Origin: Alistipes sp.
GTDB lineage: Bacteria; Bacteroidota; Bacteroidia; Bacteroidales; Rikenellaceae
Length of the DNA stretch: 64,000 nt
Direction: 5' to 3'
NCBI GenBank assembly: GCA_021202985.1
Contig: JAJQCA010000049.1
Location: 24,670-88,669, forward strand
Shown piece after piece: positions 53,132 to 62,734 of the stretch (position 1 is the first letter of the stretch; each line of letters opens with the position of its first letter). Below the pieces are notes generated by a model, which was not told where the DNA came from, did not search any database, and saw nothing but the letters and a program-made list of their open reading frames with translations. The position numbers and the translations under genes were made by a program.

Positions 53132-54124
53132 ATGAAACGAAAAATCCTTCCCCTTTTTTTATTTGCGGCCTTATTGTCGCTACCCTGTGCCCTAACCGCC
53201 CAGACTTTCGATATACGTGTCCACGACCCGGTGATGATAGAGGAGAACGGCACCTATTACGTATTCTGCACCGGTAACGGCATCTCGGTCAAAACCTCCA
53301 CCGACCGTCTCCATTGGGAGCATGCCGGGAGCGTTTTTTCCCGTGAGGAGCTTCCCGCGTGGCACCGTGATGATATACCGGAGCAGAACGGTCACCTTTG
53401 GGCGCCCGATATCCATTACAGGGACGGGAAGTACCACCTCTATTATTCCGTGTCGGCATGGATGAACTTCGATTCCTCCATAGGTTACGCCACGAACGTC
53501 ACGCTGGACCGCTCGTCGCCTGACTACCGCTGGGTGGACCACGGAAAGGTGATAGATTTCCGTAACGGCGGTGAAGGAGTGAACTGTATCGACCCCAACG
53601 TGTTCATCGACGACGACGGCAGGGTGTGGCTGCTTTACGGCTCCTACCGGGCCGGCCTGCGTATGGCCGAGCTGGACCCGGCTACCGGCAAGCTGCCGGA
53701 AGGGTTTACCGAACCCATTGTGCTCACCACTTCGCTAGGCGAGGGGGTCTACCTGATTAAGGCGGAAGGTTACTACTATATTTTCGCCTCGCGTGGCAAG
53801 TGCTGCGCGGGTCTGGAGAGCGATTACCATGTGGTGATGGGCCGCTCCGAAAACATTACGGGTCCTTACCTCAATAAGGAGGGCCTCAGTTGGGTCGACA
53901 ACCGCTTCACGATATTTATGGAGGGTAACGAGCAGCAGCCTGGCAGGGGGCATAACGGCTTTTTTACCGAGGACGGCGTTACTTATATAGTCTACCACGG
54001 CTATGACCGCTCCGCCGACGGGCAGTCCCTCCTGAATATATATCCCGTATATATGGACGAGGACGGCTGGCCCACCCTGGAGGAGACCGGTAGGGTGCTC
54101 GATGCTCCGGTAAACGTTTTCTGA
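53132..54124 (+). CDS. GH43 family glycosidase, arabinanase/arabinosidase-like
   Basis: A 330-residue secreted enzyme (signal peptide MKRKILPLFLFAALLSLPCALTA, no lipobox) with the five-bladed propeller of GH43. General base Asp32 is in VHDPVMIEENGTYYVFCTG, the pKa-tuning Asp154 in CIDPNVFIDDDGRVWLLYGSY, and the acid Glu204 in EGVYLIKAEGYYYIFAS; WAPDIHYRDGKYHLYYS and RGHNGFFTEDGVTYIVYHGYD are also typical. The pattern resembles endo-1,5-alpha-arabinanase subfamilies. Substrate is inferred. Its TGA overlaps the ATG of the ABC protein (ATGA), so translation is coupled, a surprising partner. Confidence 0.88.
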   Translation: MKRKILPLFLFAALLSLPCALTAQTFDIRVHDPVMIEENGTYYVFCTGNGISVKTSTDRLHWEHAGSVFSREELPAWHRDDIPEQNGHLWAPDIHYRDGKYHLYYSVSAWMNFDSSIGYATNVTLDRSSPDYRWVDHGKVIDFRNGGEGVNCIDPNVFIDDDGRVWLLYGSYRAGLRMAELDPATGKLPEGFTEPIVLTTSLGEGVYLIKAEGYYYIFASRGKCCAGLESDYHVVMGRSENITGPYLNKEGLSWVDNRFTIFMEGNEQQPGRGHNGFFTEDGVTYIVYHGYDRSADGQSLLNIYPVYMDEDGWPTLEETGRVLDAPVNVF

Positions 54125-55554
54125 TGGTGATAAAAGCGGAGATACGTGGCGCCGTTCCCCTTTTCGCGGAGTTCCGGTTCGCCGGCCCTGTCGACTGGCG
54201 GATAGGCGAGGGGGAAAATTGGGCGGTGGCAGGCCCCAACGGTGCGGGCAAGACCATGCTCGCCGACCTGCTACTCAGGCGCATCCCGCTCAGGGAGGGT
54301 ACGGTGGAGGTGGGGACGCAGCGGACGTCATACGAGGCGGTACGCATGATAGGCTTCCGGGATATCTATTCCATAGTCGACTGCCGTGAAGGTTACTATC
54401 AACAGCGGTGGAATGCGGACGGGCGTGCGGCCACGCCCCTTGCGGGGTCGCTGTTCCCCGGCGGACCGGACGAAACCGCCCTCCGCCTTTTCGAACGCTT
54501 CTCCCTTCGGGGCGCACTCGATAAGCATATCGTTTCGCTCTCGAGCGGCGAACTGCGAAAATTATTGGTTATAAGGGCATTGTGTTCGCTGCCGGAGATT
54601 CTCGTGATTGACAACCCTTTCGTGGGACTGGATGAGTACTCCCGCACGGAATTATCGAACATGCTCGGCGATTTGGCCCGGTCCGGGAAGGTGCAGTTTA
54701 TCCTGCTTGTTTCCGATCCCGACAGTATACCCGGCTGGGTGGATATGGTCCTCCCGGTACGGGCGATGGAAGTGTTGCCGCCGGTAGCGGCAGCCGGTTT
54801 CCGCGACGACGGCCGGCTGAAGGGAAAACTTTTCCCTACGGCGGGAGATGTAGGTAATATGCCCGGGCCTGTGGTTGCCGACGGGGACGATTACCGCACC
54901 GTGGCCCTTCTGGAAGGTGTTACGGTGAGGTATGGCGATAAGACGGTGCTCGAGGGGATCGACTGGGAGGTGCTGCGCGGGCAAAAATGGGCCTTGCTCG
55001 GCTCGAACGGCAGCGGCAAATCTACGCTCCTGAGCCTTTTGTACGGTGATAATCCGCAGGCTTATGCCAACCGCATAACGCTTTTCGACCGACGACGGGG
55101 TACCGGGGAGAGCATCTGGGATATTAAACGGCGCATCGGATACCTGAATTCAGATATACATTCGTTCTACCTGAAGGATATTTCGGCCCTCGAAGTGGTC
55201 CTGTCGGGTTTTTACGACACCGTGGGCCTTTACAGCGCCGGAACTGACCGGCAGGTGGAGGCTGCCGGGCATTGGCTGGAGGCGTTCGGCGCGGGGCACC
55301 TTGCCGGTAGGAAGTTCGTCCGGCTCTCGTTCGGCCAGCAGAGGCTCGTAATGCTGGCCCGCACTTTCGTAAAACAGCCACCGGTGCTGATACTCGACGA
55401 GCCCATGCACGGGCTGGACGCCGGGATGCGCGACCGGGCGAAAAAAATTATCGAGGCCTACTGCGGCCGGCCCGACGTCACGCTTATATACGTGACGCAT
55501 TACCGCGGCGAAATACCGGGATGTGTTGATAAAGTCAAACGGTTGGGCCGGTAG
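54124..55554 (+). CDS. Double-ATPase ABC protein, ModF-like
   Basis: A soluble 476-residue protein with two ABC ATPase domains in tandem and no membrane part, like ModF. First domain: Walker A GPNGAGKT (near residue 38), signature LSSGELRK, and Walker B VIDNPFVGLD, where Asn replaces the catalytic Glu. Second domain from about 265: GSNGSGKST, LSFGQQRL, LILDEPMHGLD, all canonical. The first half is therefore probably a nucleotide-binding but weakly hydrolysing domain. No permease or periplasmic binding protein is next to it. Overlaps the GH43 gene by ATGA. The transported or regulated partner is unknown; ModF itself has no settled role. Confidence 0.85.
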   Translation: MVIKAEIRGAVPLFAEFRFAGPVDWRIGEGENWAVAGPNGAGKTMLADLLLRRIPLREGTVEVGTQRTSYEAVRMIGFRDIYSIVDCREGYYQQRWNADGRAATPLAGSLFPGGPDETALRLFERFSLRGALDKHIVSLSSGELRKLLVIRALCSLPEILVIDNPFVGLDEYSRTELSNMLGDLARSGKVQFILLVSDPDSIPGWVDMVLPVRAMEVLPPVAAAGFRDDGRLKGKLFPTAGDVGNMPGPVVADGDDYRTVALLEGVTVRYGDKTVLEGIDWEVLRGQKWALLGSNGSGKSTLLSLLYGDNPQAYANRITLFDRRRGTGESIWDIKRRIGYLNSDIHSFYLKDISALEVVLSGFYDTVGLYSAGTDRQVEAAGHWLEAFGAGHLAGRKFVRLSFGQQRLVMLARTFVKQPPVLILDEPMHGLDAGMRDRAKKIIEAYCGRPDVTLIYVTHYRGEIPGCVDKVKRLGR

Positions 55555-55618
55555 ATATTCCCTTTGGTCGGGTTTTTGCTTTTTTATAGCCGGAAATAAC
55601 AATATAAATTAATTGGCT

Positions 55619-56323
55619 ATGAAAAAGTTATTAACGACATTATGTGTCGCCGCACTGGCGTTCGGTGCCAAAGCACAGGATAACCTACTGCAATTCTTTC
55701 CGAACAAGGAGGGCTCCCAGATCGTCAGCAAGTGTTATGACGCTAACGACGCGCTTCAGGGCACGATGACCCTTACCATTGCGAAGAATTACGAGTATTA
55801 TGACGGACAGGAGCTGGACATCAACTACGTGATGGAGGATGCCGTGGGTAACACAATGAACCAGGGTACCATACAGGCCCAGTATATCGACGGTAATTTC
55901 TACCTCGATATGAAGAGCCATGCCCTGTCTCCCACCATCGGCCAATATGTAAGCATGTCGACTGAACTATCCGGCGATTTCCTCGACTATCCGAACCTCT
56001 TCCCCGACCCTATGATGCTGAAACAGGAGTTCGACATGGACGGCGGTGAGTTCCAGATACGGTCCGCTGACAGCAAGCAGGTAATCGCGTCCGTTCGTGT
56101 TTACAACAGGGATATAAAAGGTACCGAGAAGATTACCACCCCTGCGGGTGAATTCGACGCTACCAAAATATCGTTCATGGTGGACGTGGTCGACAACGGT
56201 GTTGAAAAAACCTACCACGGAATGGAATGGTACTCCGCCGGTGCTGGTATCGTAAGGTCCGAAATTTACGACTCCCACCATAACCTCCAGGATTATACAG
56301 TCCTCACTTCCATTTCCAAATAA
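55619..56323 (+). CDS. Secreted DUF3108-like protein (234 aa)
   Basis: MKKLLTTLCVAALAFGAKA signal peptide, then a beta-rich domain. The central part resembles the DUF3108/TapB-like domain: GTMTLTIAKNYEYYDGQELDINYVM, MLKQEFDMDGGEFQIRSADS, VYNRDIKGTEKITTPAGEFDATKISF, and WYSAGAGIVRSEIYD. These are often secreted proteins of unknown role in Bacteroidetes. A TTG codon two codons upstream could also start, but the ATG at 55619 directly precedes the KKLL signal. Followed by a terminator hairpin about 100 nt downstream. No paralogue in the window. Confidence 0.75.
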   Translation: MKKLLTTLCVAALAFGAKAQDNLLQFFPNKEGSQIVSKCYDANDALQGTMTLTIAKNYEYYDGQELDINYVMEDAVGNTMNQGTIQAQYIDGNFYLDMKSHALSPTIGQYVSMSTELSGDFLDYPNLFPDPMMLKQEFDMDGGEFQIRSADSKQVIASVRVYNRDIKGTEKITTPAGEFDATKISFMVDVVDNGVEKTYHGMEWYSAGAGIVRSEIYDSHHNLQDYTVLTSISK

Positions 56324-56423
56324 ATTACCCGATATCCGCTAACCGGCCGACAGCTCAATTCACCCCCAATGACGGCCGCCCATCGGATAGGTGAATATAT
56401 CCGGTCCAATCCGGGCCGGCACG

Positions 56424-56457
56424 TACCCTGCCCCTTCGGAGGCAGGGTATTTTAATT
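56424..56457 (+). terminator. Terminator hairpin after the DUF3108-like gene
   Basis: TACCCTGCC (56424-56432) pairs with GGCAGGGTA (56441-56449), with a short inner pair around TTCG-like bases, followed by TTTTAATTT. Confidence 0.75.
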
Positions 56458-56588
56458 TCGGGTTGTTTTTATTATCTTGCATACTCTTTGCCCGGAATGT
56501 GCAACGACCTGAAATTCGCCGTCAGGTTACCGGTTGCATTTCCGTCCCGTAAAATATACCGGGGAGGGCTTCGGACAAACAACTTTAT

Positions 56589-57260
56589 ATGAGAGCTTTA
56601 GTTATAGGAGGAACCGGCCTTGTCGGCAGGCATCTTGTCAATGTGTTGATGGCGGACGAACGGTTTAGCGAGGTGGCGGTATTCGCACGCAGAAGTACGG
56701 GTCTCGCCGGCGGGAAATTGACGGAGCACCTGGTGGATTTCGGCGATCCTTCGACATGGAGGGAACTGGTTCGCGGGGATGTGCTGTTTTCGACGCTCGG
56801 TACCACGCTGAAGGAAGCGGGGAGCAAACTGGCACAGTATGAGGTGGATTACAATTACCAGCTAAATTTCGCCACGGCCGCGGCCGGGAACGGCGTCGGC
56901 AGGTATGCGCTCGTGTCGACTGTCGGGGCGGATGCCGGCTCTATGTTCTTCTACTTGCGCATAAAGGGCGAACTGGAGGAGAAAGTCCTCCGGCTGCCGT
57001 TCAGCGGTATTTCCATCCTTCGCCCCACACAGTTGTACGGAGAGAGGGAGCAGCCTCGAAGGAGTGAAGAAAGGGCCTTGTCGGTGATGAAGTTCTTCAA
57101 CGGGCTGGGTCTTATGAAGGGCCGCCGGCCGGTTCATGCCCGTACGGTCACCGCAGCGTTGGTTGAAGCCGCCCTCACGACAGTGGATAAAAAAGTGTAC
57201 GAAGCGAAAGATATACGCCTGCTTTCGTCCCGGTATAACGAGCAGATTCTGGGCGATTGA
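56589..57260 (+). CDS. Atypical SDR / NAD(P)-binding protein, TIP30-like
   Basis: A 223-residue single-domain Rossmann protein beginning MRALVIGGTGLVGRHLVNVL, with the dinucleotide loop GGTGLVG. It resembles the HTATIP2/TIP30-like or NmrA-type atypical short-chain dehydrogenases: LFSTLGTTLKEAGSK, VSTVGADAGSMFFYLRIKGELEE (the Tyr-x3-Lys-like pair), ILRPTQLYGERE. No catalytic substrate can be assigned. Single gene, with a possible -7-like sequence upstream and a terminator shared with the convergent gltA. Confidence 0.8.
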   Translation: MRALVIGGTGLVGRHLVNVLMADERFSEVAVFARRSTGLAGGKLTEHLVDFGDPSTWRELVRGDVLFSTLGTTLKEAGSKLAQYEVDYNYQLNFATAAAGNGVGRYALVSTVGADAGSMFFYLRIKGELEEKVLRLPFSGISILRPTQLYGEREQPRRSEERALSVMKFFNGLGLMKGRRPVHARTVTAALVEAALTTVDKKVYEAKDIRLLSSRYNEQILGD

Positions 57261-57281
57261 TTCAGCAAGGATAAAAGAAGT

Positions 57282-57306
57282 CCCCGCTGCACCGTGTGCG
57301 GCGGGG
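57282..57306. terminator. Bidirectional terminator, 11-bp stem
   Basis: CCCCGCTGCAC (57282-57292) pairs with GTGCGGCGGGG (57296-57306) with one wobble pair and a CGT loop, followed by TTTCTTT on the plus strand. It separates the SDR gene from convergent gltA. Confidence 0.8.
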
Positions 57307-57332
57307 GTTTCTTTATGGACCGCAAGGCTTTT

Positions 57333-58727
57333 CTATCGCTTTGAGATCGGGGTAAATTTAACCGGCTTCTCAATGACGTTCTTGTAAGCCGGCCGGATTA
57401 TACGGCGGCTCTCGAAGTTTAGTTCCTCTATCCTGTGTGCGCACCAACCGGTGATACGACTCATGGCGAACAGAGGTGTGAACACCTCCCGGGGCAGGCC
57501 TATCATTTCATAGACGAATCCCGAATAGAAGTCGACGTTCGCACAGACGCGCTTGTTGACCTGGTTGCCCTTGTAGGCCATGAAGTTTTCTATGGCCCTC
57601 TCCTCGAGCAGCTCGAGGAAGGCGAATTCTTTCTCGCGTCCCTTCTCTTTCGCCAGCTTCCGTGCCATCTCCTTCAGCAGCAGGGCGCGCGGGTCTGAAA
57701 CAGTATACACGGCGTGGCCGATACCATAGATAAGGCCCTTCTTGTCGTAAACTTCCTTACGGAGCATCCGCATCAGGTATGCGTCCACTTCTCCGACGTC
57801 GTTCCAGTCGGAAACCGCCTCTTTCAGGTGGTGGAACTGGTCGATGACCGCCAGGTTCGCGCCCCCGTGCAAGGGGCCTTTCAGCGAACCGATTGCCGCC
57901 GCTATCGAAGAGTAGGTATCCGTCCCCGACGAACTGGTAACCCTGACGGTGAAAGAAGAATTGTTACCGCCGCCGTGCTCGGCATGGAGTATCAGCGACA
58001 GGTCCAGCACCCGGGCCTCGAGTTCGGTATAGCGGCCTTTGAGCATGTACAGGAAGTTTTCGGCCAGCGAAAGGTCCTTCTTCGGGTGGTGGATATGGAG
58101 CGCCTTACCTTTCAGGTTGTGGCGGTAGGCATTGTAGGCGTAAGCGATTATGGTCGGAAACTTTGCGATAAGGTTTACCGACTGGCGTATCAGGTTGTCG
58201 TGCGAGGTGTCGTCGGGATTCTCGTCGAAGATGTAGAGTTCCATAACGCACCGGGCGAGGATGTTCATAATGTTGTGGCCTTCCAGCTCGAGCATGTTTA
58301 GTTTCATCTGCGGAGCCAGGTGCATTTCGTCGTTCAGCATCTGGCAGAAAGTGCCGTACTCCTCCTCGTTTGGCAGGTAGCCCGACATAAGCAGGAAAGC
58401 CGTCTCCTCGAACCCGAACCGTTTCTCCTTGTACAACCCGTGCACGAGGTCCTCCACGTCCACCCCGCGGTAGAGCAGTTTACCCGGAATGGCTTTTATG
58501 GGCTGGCCTTCCACACGCTGGTAACCGACCACATCGCCGATAGTGGTAAGGCCGACCAGTACGCCCGAATGATCTTCGTTGCGGAGGCCCCTTTTAACGT
58601 TGTATCGGACGAACAGCTCCTGGTCGATACTGCTGGTGGTACGTATCGAGTCCGACAGTTTACGCAGGAGGCATTCAATCCTCTCTTTCCTCGCGTTGGC
58701 TTCTTTCGTCTTTTTACTTGTTTTCAT
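57333..58727 (-). CDS. gltA: Citrate synthase
   Basis: Condenses acetyl-CoA with oxaloacetate in the oxidative arm of the TCA cycle. The 464-residue protein has GLRNEDHSGVLVGLTTIGDV near the start, then the core motifs: LHAEHGGGNNSSFTVRVTSS, AIGSLKGPLHGGAN (His for oxaloacetate), IYGIGHAVYTVSDPRA (the catalytic His region), and CANVDFYSGFVYEMIGLPRE. The N-terminus carries a Lys-rich helical extension (MKTSKKTKEANARKERIE) longer than in short citrate synthases. Last gene of the acn-icd-gltA operon, 14 nt after icd. Confidence 0.95.
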   Translation of the reverse strand: MKTSKKTKEANARKERIECLLRKLSDSIRTTSSIDQELFVRYNVKRGLRNEDHSGVLVGLTTIGDVVGYQRVEGQPIKAIPGKLLYRGVDVEDLVHGLYKEKRFGFEETAFLLMSGYLPNEEEYGTFCQMLNDEMHLAPQMKLNMLELEGHNIMNILARCVMELYIFDENPDDTSHDNLIRQSVNLIAKFPTIIAYAYNAYRHNLKGKALHIHHPKKDLSLAENFLYMLKGRYTELEARVLDLSLILHAEHGGGNNSSFTVRVTSSSGTDTYSSIAAAIGSLKGPLHGGANLAVIDQFHHLKEAVSDWNDVGEVDAYLMRMLRKEVYDKKGLIYGIGHAVYTVSDPRALLLKEMARKLAKEKGREKEFAFLELLEERAIENFMAYKGNQVNKRVCANVDFYSGFVYEMIGLPREVFTPLFAMSRITGWCAHRIEELNFESRRIIRPAYKNVIEKPVKFTPISKR

Positions 58728-58741
58728 AAGGCATCCGATTG

Positions 58742-60052
58742 TTATGTTGTATACTTGTTTTCATGTTTCCCGGAAGCGAATTCAGTTCCGGATTCGATTA
58801 TTTCCACCAGGGAGGCGGTAAAGGCGGAGGTTGTAAGGGACGTGCCGCCTTCCATAAAACGGGCAAGGTCGCCGGTGGCCCTGCCGCGGCCGAAAGAGTG
58901 TTCGATGGCGCGGGTAATGGCCGCGGCCGCTTCGCTCCAACCCATGTATTCGAGCATCATTACAGCCGATAGTAACAGTGAACAGGGGTTCGCTGAGTCC
59001 TGCCCGGCAATGTCGGGGGCGGTACCGTGGGTGGCCTCGAACACGGCGTGACCCGTGGTGTAGTTGATGTTGGCTCCCGGGGCTATGCCGATTCCGCCCA
59101 CCGTGGCGGCAAGCTGGTCGGATATGTAGTCCCCGTTAAGGTTAAGGGTGGCTATGACGGAATATTTTTCCGGTGTAAGCAGGGTGTTCTGGAGAAAGGC
59201 ATCGGCTATCACGTCGTTGACGATTACAAGCCCCGCGGCCTTAGCCGCGGCCAGCTCCCGGTCGGCCGCTTCGCGGCCCGAGGCTTGCGCGGCACTCTCA
59301 TACCGGCGCATGGTGTAGGTACTGCCGGCGAACTCCTCCTCGGCAAGGTCGTAGCCCCATGTGCGGAAACCGCCCTCGGTGAATTTCATAATATTCCCCT
59401 TGTGAACGAGCGTAACCGAGGGAAGACCTTTGCCGACGGCATATTCAAGTGCCGCGCGGACGAGCCTCTGCGTCCCTTCCCGTGAAACGGGTTTGACCCC
59501 GAATGAGGAGGTTTCCGGGAAGCGAACCTTTTCGACGCCCATTTCATTTTTTAGGAAACGGTAAAATTTTCCGGCTTCCGGTGTTCCGGCCTGCCATTCG
59601 ATTCCGGCGTAAATGTCTTCGGTGTTCTCGCGGAATATCACCATGTCGACCTTCTGCGGCTCCCTGAGCGGCGAAGCCACCCCCCGGAACCACCGGACCG
59701 GCCGCAGGCAGACATACAGGTCGAGCGTCTGGCGCAGGGCCACGTTCAACGAGCGGATACCACCCCCCACCGGGGTCATTAGCGGACCCTTTATACCAAC
59801 GAGGTATTCACGGAATGCTTCCAGCGTTTCGTCCGGGAGCCAGTCGCCGGTCCGGTCGAACGCCTTGCCTCCGGCGAGGACTTCGGTCCAATCTATACAG
59901 CGCTTCCCGCCGTAGGCCTTCGCCACGGCCGCGTCCACGACCCTGCGCATCGAAGCCGTAACCTCGGCCCCTACGCCGTCGCCTTCGATAAACGGTATGG
60001 TGGGATTGTCCGGTACCACGGGCGCTCCGCCCGACATGGTTATCTTTGCCAT
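58742..60052 (-). CDS. icd: NADP-dependent isocitrate dehydrogenase
   Basis: Oxidatively decarboxylates isocitrate to 2-oxoglutarate with NADP. The 436-residue protein (start MAKITMSGG at 60052) has [37 protein letters not shown] with the substrate Ser and Arg, [14 protein letters not shown], and the metal/NADP loop [35 protein letters not shown]. It supplies 2-oxoglutarate for glutamate synthesis and NADPH. The frame is open to 60088 but the ATG at 60052 matches the family start. Middle gene of acn-icd-gltA; the 128-nt spacer after acn contains a hairpin. Confidence 0.93.
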   Translation of the reverse strand: MAKITMSGGAPVVPDNPTIPFIEGDGVGAEVTASMRRVVDAAVAKAYGGKRCIDWTEVLAGGKAFDRTGDWLPDETLEAFREYLVGIKGPLMTPVGGGIRSLNVALRQTLDLYVCLRPVRWFRGVASPLREPQKVDMVIFRENTEDIYAGIEWQAGTPEAGKFYRFLKNEMGVEKVRFPETSSFGVKPVSREGTQRLVRAALEYAVGKGLPSVTLVHKGNIMKFTEGGFRTWGYDLAEEEFAGSTYTMRRYESAAQASGREAADRELAAAKAAGLVIVNDVIADAFLQNTLLTPEKYSVIATLNLNGDYISDQLAATVGGIGIAPGANINYTTGHAVFEATHGTAPDIAGQDSANPCSLLLSAVMMLEYMGWSEAAAAITRAIEHSFGRGRATGDLARFMEGGTSLTTSAFTASLVEIIESGTEFASGKHENKYTT

Positions 60053-60152
60053 TCTTCTCGATTCTTTATTTATCGCCCGCCTGCCCATTTAATTGCAGAC
60101 GAGTATATCCATATAATATTGTATCCCGTACCCGGTTAAAGGCCGGGATATT

Positions 60153-60176
60153 CCGGAGTCGTACGGAGTGCTCCGG
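60153..60176 (-). other. Hairpin in the acn-icd spacer
   Basis: CCGGAG (60153-60158) pairs with CTCCGG (60171-60176) right after the acn stop, with a 12-nt loop. It may alter the acn versus icd mRNA level. Confidence 0.4.
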
Positions 60177-60180
60177 TGTT

Positions 60181-62433
60181 TTAGCCTTTGTAGTTGAGCG
60201 CCGACCCCGCCCTGAACCACTCTATTTGCAACCGGTTGTAGGTGTGGGTGGCTTCGATGCGGTCCTCCGTGCCGTCCGAATGCGACACGCGGACCGTCAG
60301 AGGACGGCCAGGTTCCATTTCCCCGACTCCTTCAATGGTCAGCCGGTCGTCTTCGCGTATAAGGTCGTAGTCGGCCTTGTCGGCGAAAGTAAGCGCCAGC
60401 ATACCCTGTTTTTTCAGGTTGGTCTCGTGGATACGGGCGAACGATTTTACCAGTATGGCCTTTACGTTCAGGTAGCGCGGCTCCATGGCCGCATGCTCCC
60501 TTGACGAACCTTCGCCGTAGTTCTCCTCTGCCACCACCACCGAACCGATGCCCGCCTCCTTATAGGCGCGGGCGACATCCGAAACTTTGCCGTAACTGTC
60601 GTCCGACTGGTTTAACACGCTGTTCGTCTCGCCGTTGAAAGCGTTGATAGTCCCCATGAGCAGGTTCCCGGATATATTCTCCAGATGGCCGCGGTACCGG
60701 AGCCACTTACCTGCCATTGAAATATGGTCGGTTGTGCATTTGCCTTCGGCTTTGATAAGCAGCGGCATATCCCGGAACGTGCCCGCATCGAGGGGCGCGA
60801 ACGGTTCGAAGCGTTGGAGCCTCTCGGAGCCGGGTGCTATTACGACTTCCACTGCGCGGCCGTCCGCCGATGGCGGTATGTATCCCCCGCCGCCCGCCAT
60901 GCCTCCCGCGGGCAGGGCGTCCGCCTCGGGCGCGTCGAGCATCACCTGCTCCCCGCGGTCGTTGGTCAGCGTATCGGTAAGCGGGTTGAACCGCAGGTCA
61001 CCGGCTATTGCCAGTGCGGTCACTATTTCGGGCGATGCGACGAAGGCGTAGGTGTTAGGGTTGCCGTCGGCCCGTTTTGCAAAATTGCGGTTGAAAGAGG
61101 TTACTATCGAATTGGGGCGCGTAGTGTCGTTGGTGTGGCGTTTCCACTGGCCGATGCACGGGCCGCAGGCGTTGGTCATCACCACCGCGCCCATTTTTTC
61201 GAACGCCTCGATTATCCCGTCCCGCTCCGCCGTGCGGTAAACCTGCTCCGAACCGGGATTGACAATAAATTCGGCTTTCGCTTTCAGGCCCTTGGCGGCC
61301 GCCTGCCGCGCCACGGAGGCGGCACGTCCCATATCCTCGTAGGAGGAGTTGGTGCAGGAACCTATAAGCCCGACCTCCATATCCAGGGGCCAGCCGCTCC
61401 GCTCCACCTCGCGGGCGAAGTCCGAAATGCGGTGCGCCGCATCGGGGGTGAAGGGGCCGTTCAGGTAGGGCTCGATAGCCCCGAGGTCTATTTCTATTAT
61501 GCGGTCGTAGTATTTTTCCGGCTCGGCCGCGGTCTCCGCGTCGGCCGCAAGCAGGCCCTTCGCGGCCAGCCCGTCGGCCATGTCCGCTACCTGTCCGCGA
61601 CCCGTGGCCCGCAGGTAGGCTGCCATTTTATCGTCGTAAGGGAAGATGGAGCAGGTAGCTCCCACTTCCGCCCCCATATTGCATATCGTGGCTTTGCCGG
61701 TGGCCGAAATGGTTGGCGTGCCTTCGCCGAAGTATTCTATTATCGCGTTGGTGCCGCCTTTTACGGTCAACAGCCCGGCCAGTTTAAGTATCAGGTCCTT
61801 GGGCGATGCCCAGCCGTTGAAACGGCCGGTCAGTTTAACCCCTATTATACGGGGCATCTTCAGCTCCCACGGCATACCCGCCATGACGTCCACGGCGTCC
61901 GCACCGCCGACCCCTATGGCTATCATCCCCAGCCCGCCGGCGTTCGGAGTGTGGGAGTCGGTACCGACCATCATCCCGCCCGGGAACGCGTAGTTCTCCA
62001 GTACAATCTGGTGGATTATACCCGCACCCGGTTTCCAGAATCCGATTCCGTAGCGGTCCGATACCGAGCGGAGGAAATCGTACACCTCGCTGTTCTCGCT
62101 AAGGGCGGCCTGCATATCCGGTCCGGCGCCATTGTCGGCCGTGATCAGGTGGTCGCAGTGGACCGTGGAAGGAACTGCTGTCCGCTCCATACCGGCGTTC
62201 ATGAATTGCAGCAGCGCCATCTGGGCCGTTGCATCCTGCATAGCCACCCGGTCCGGGTCGAAATTGACGTAATCCTCGCCTTTCACATACTCCCGCATGC
62301 TTCCCGGATCGCTCAGGTGGGTGTAGAGTATTTTCTCACACAGGGTCATAGGCCGTGCGAGAACCTTCCGGGCCGTGTCCACACGCCCCGCAAACTCCCC
62401 GTAGACCCTGCTTATCATTTCCAAATCGAACAT
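60181..62433 (-). CDS. acn: Aconitate hydratase, mitochondrial type
   Basis: Isomerises citrate to isocitrate using a [4Fe-4S] cluster. The 750-residue protein is the compact mitochondrial-like type. Cluster ligands are Cys360 in [12 protein letters not shown] and Cys423/Cys426 in ACGPCIGQW, close to the spacing of mammalian mitochondrial aconitase. Other sites: [13 protein letters not shown] near residue 95, [27 protein letters not shown]. First gene of the operon with a good promoter. As the enzyme is oxygen-labile, its presence fits an anaerobe that still makes 2-oxoglutarate oxidatively. Confidence 0.95.
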   Translation of the reverse strand: MFDLEMISRVYGEFAGRVDTARKVLARPMTLCEKILYTHLSDPGSMREYVKGEDYVNFDPDRVAMQDATAQMALLQFMNAGMERTAVPSTVHCDHLITADNGAGPDMQAALSENSEVYDFLRSVSDRYGIGFWKPGAGIIHQIVLENYAFPGGMMVGTDSHTPNAGGLGMIAIGVGGADAVDVMAGMPWELKMPRIIGVKLTGRFNGWASPKDLILKLAGLLTVKGGTNAIIEYFGEGTPTISATGKATICNMGAEVGATCSIFPYDDKMAAYLRATGRGQVADMADGLAAKGLLAADAETAAEPEKYYDRIIEIDLGAIEPYLNGPFTPDAAHRISDFAREVERSGWPLDMEVGLIGSCTNSSYEDMGRAASVARQAAAKGLKAKAEFIVNPGSEQVYRTAERDGIIEAFEKMGAVVMTNACGPCIGQWKRHTNDTTRPNSIVTSFNRNFAKRADGNPNTYAFVASPEIVTALAIAGDLRFNPLTDTLTNDRGEQVMLDAPEADALPAGGMAGGGGYIPPSADGRAVEVVIAPGSERLQRFEPFAPLDAGTFRDMPLLIKAEGKCTTDHISMAGKWLRYRGHLENISGNLLMGTINAFNGETNSVLNQSDDSYGKVSDVARAYKEAGIGSVVVAEENYGEGSSREHAAMEPRYLNVKAILVKSFARIHETNLKKQGMLALTFADKADYDLIREDDRLTIEGVGEMEPGRPLTVRVSHSDGTEDRIEATHTYNRLQIEWFRAGSALNYKG

Positions 62434-62475
62434 ATCCGCCGCAAATTTAAATCATCCATTCTGTACAAAGCAGTG

Positions 62476-62505
62476 CAAAGATAAACAAATTGTTAAAAAA
62501 AGCAA
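62476..62505 (-). promoter_or_regulatory. Promoter of acn-icd-gltA (TTG N19 TATCTTTG)
   Basis: Minus strand: TTG at 62505-62503 and TATCTTTG at 62483-62476, 19-nt spacer, about 43 nt before the acn start. Confidence 0.7.
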
Positions 62506-62695
62506 CTGAAGGTTTTGTTTTCTATACAATACCCATTCCATCCCTCCTTAGTAGTGGAGGGCTGTTCCAGGGGAGCTTTACCGTTTAGGTATCTAAATTT
62601 CAGGGCGGGTCCGGTAGGAAAGGGCGGCAGTCGGGAAAAACACGGTATAAAAGGTTTCCGAAATGTTCCGAAAAGGCAGGTTCGGTGTAATATTT

Positions 62696-62703
62696 TAAAT
62701 TTG
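62696..62703 (+). promoter_or_regulatory. -7 box for the integrase (TAAATTTG)
   Basis: Exact TAnnTTTG match, 31 nt before the start at 62735. Confidence 0.5.
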
Positions 62704-62734
62704 CATCGAATATATAATCACATCCATTACAGTT

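Larger units (their letters stand above)
62434..62734. other. 301-bp spacer between acn and the integrase
   Basis: The left part holds the acn promoter; the right part has a TAAATTTG box for the integrase. The middle is mixed in composition and contains no recognisable tRNA or attachment core. Confidence 0.5.

Noticed and set aside
60724..62484. A 586-codon open frame on the plus strand
   Set aside because: Lies opposite aconitase with its intact cluster motifs; composition is that of a shadow frame.
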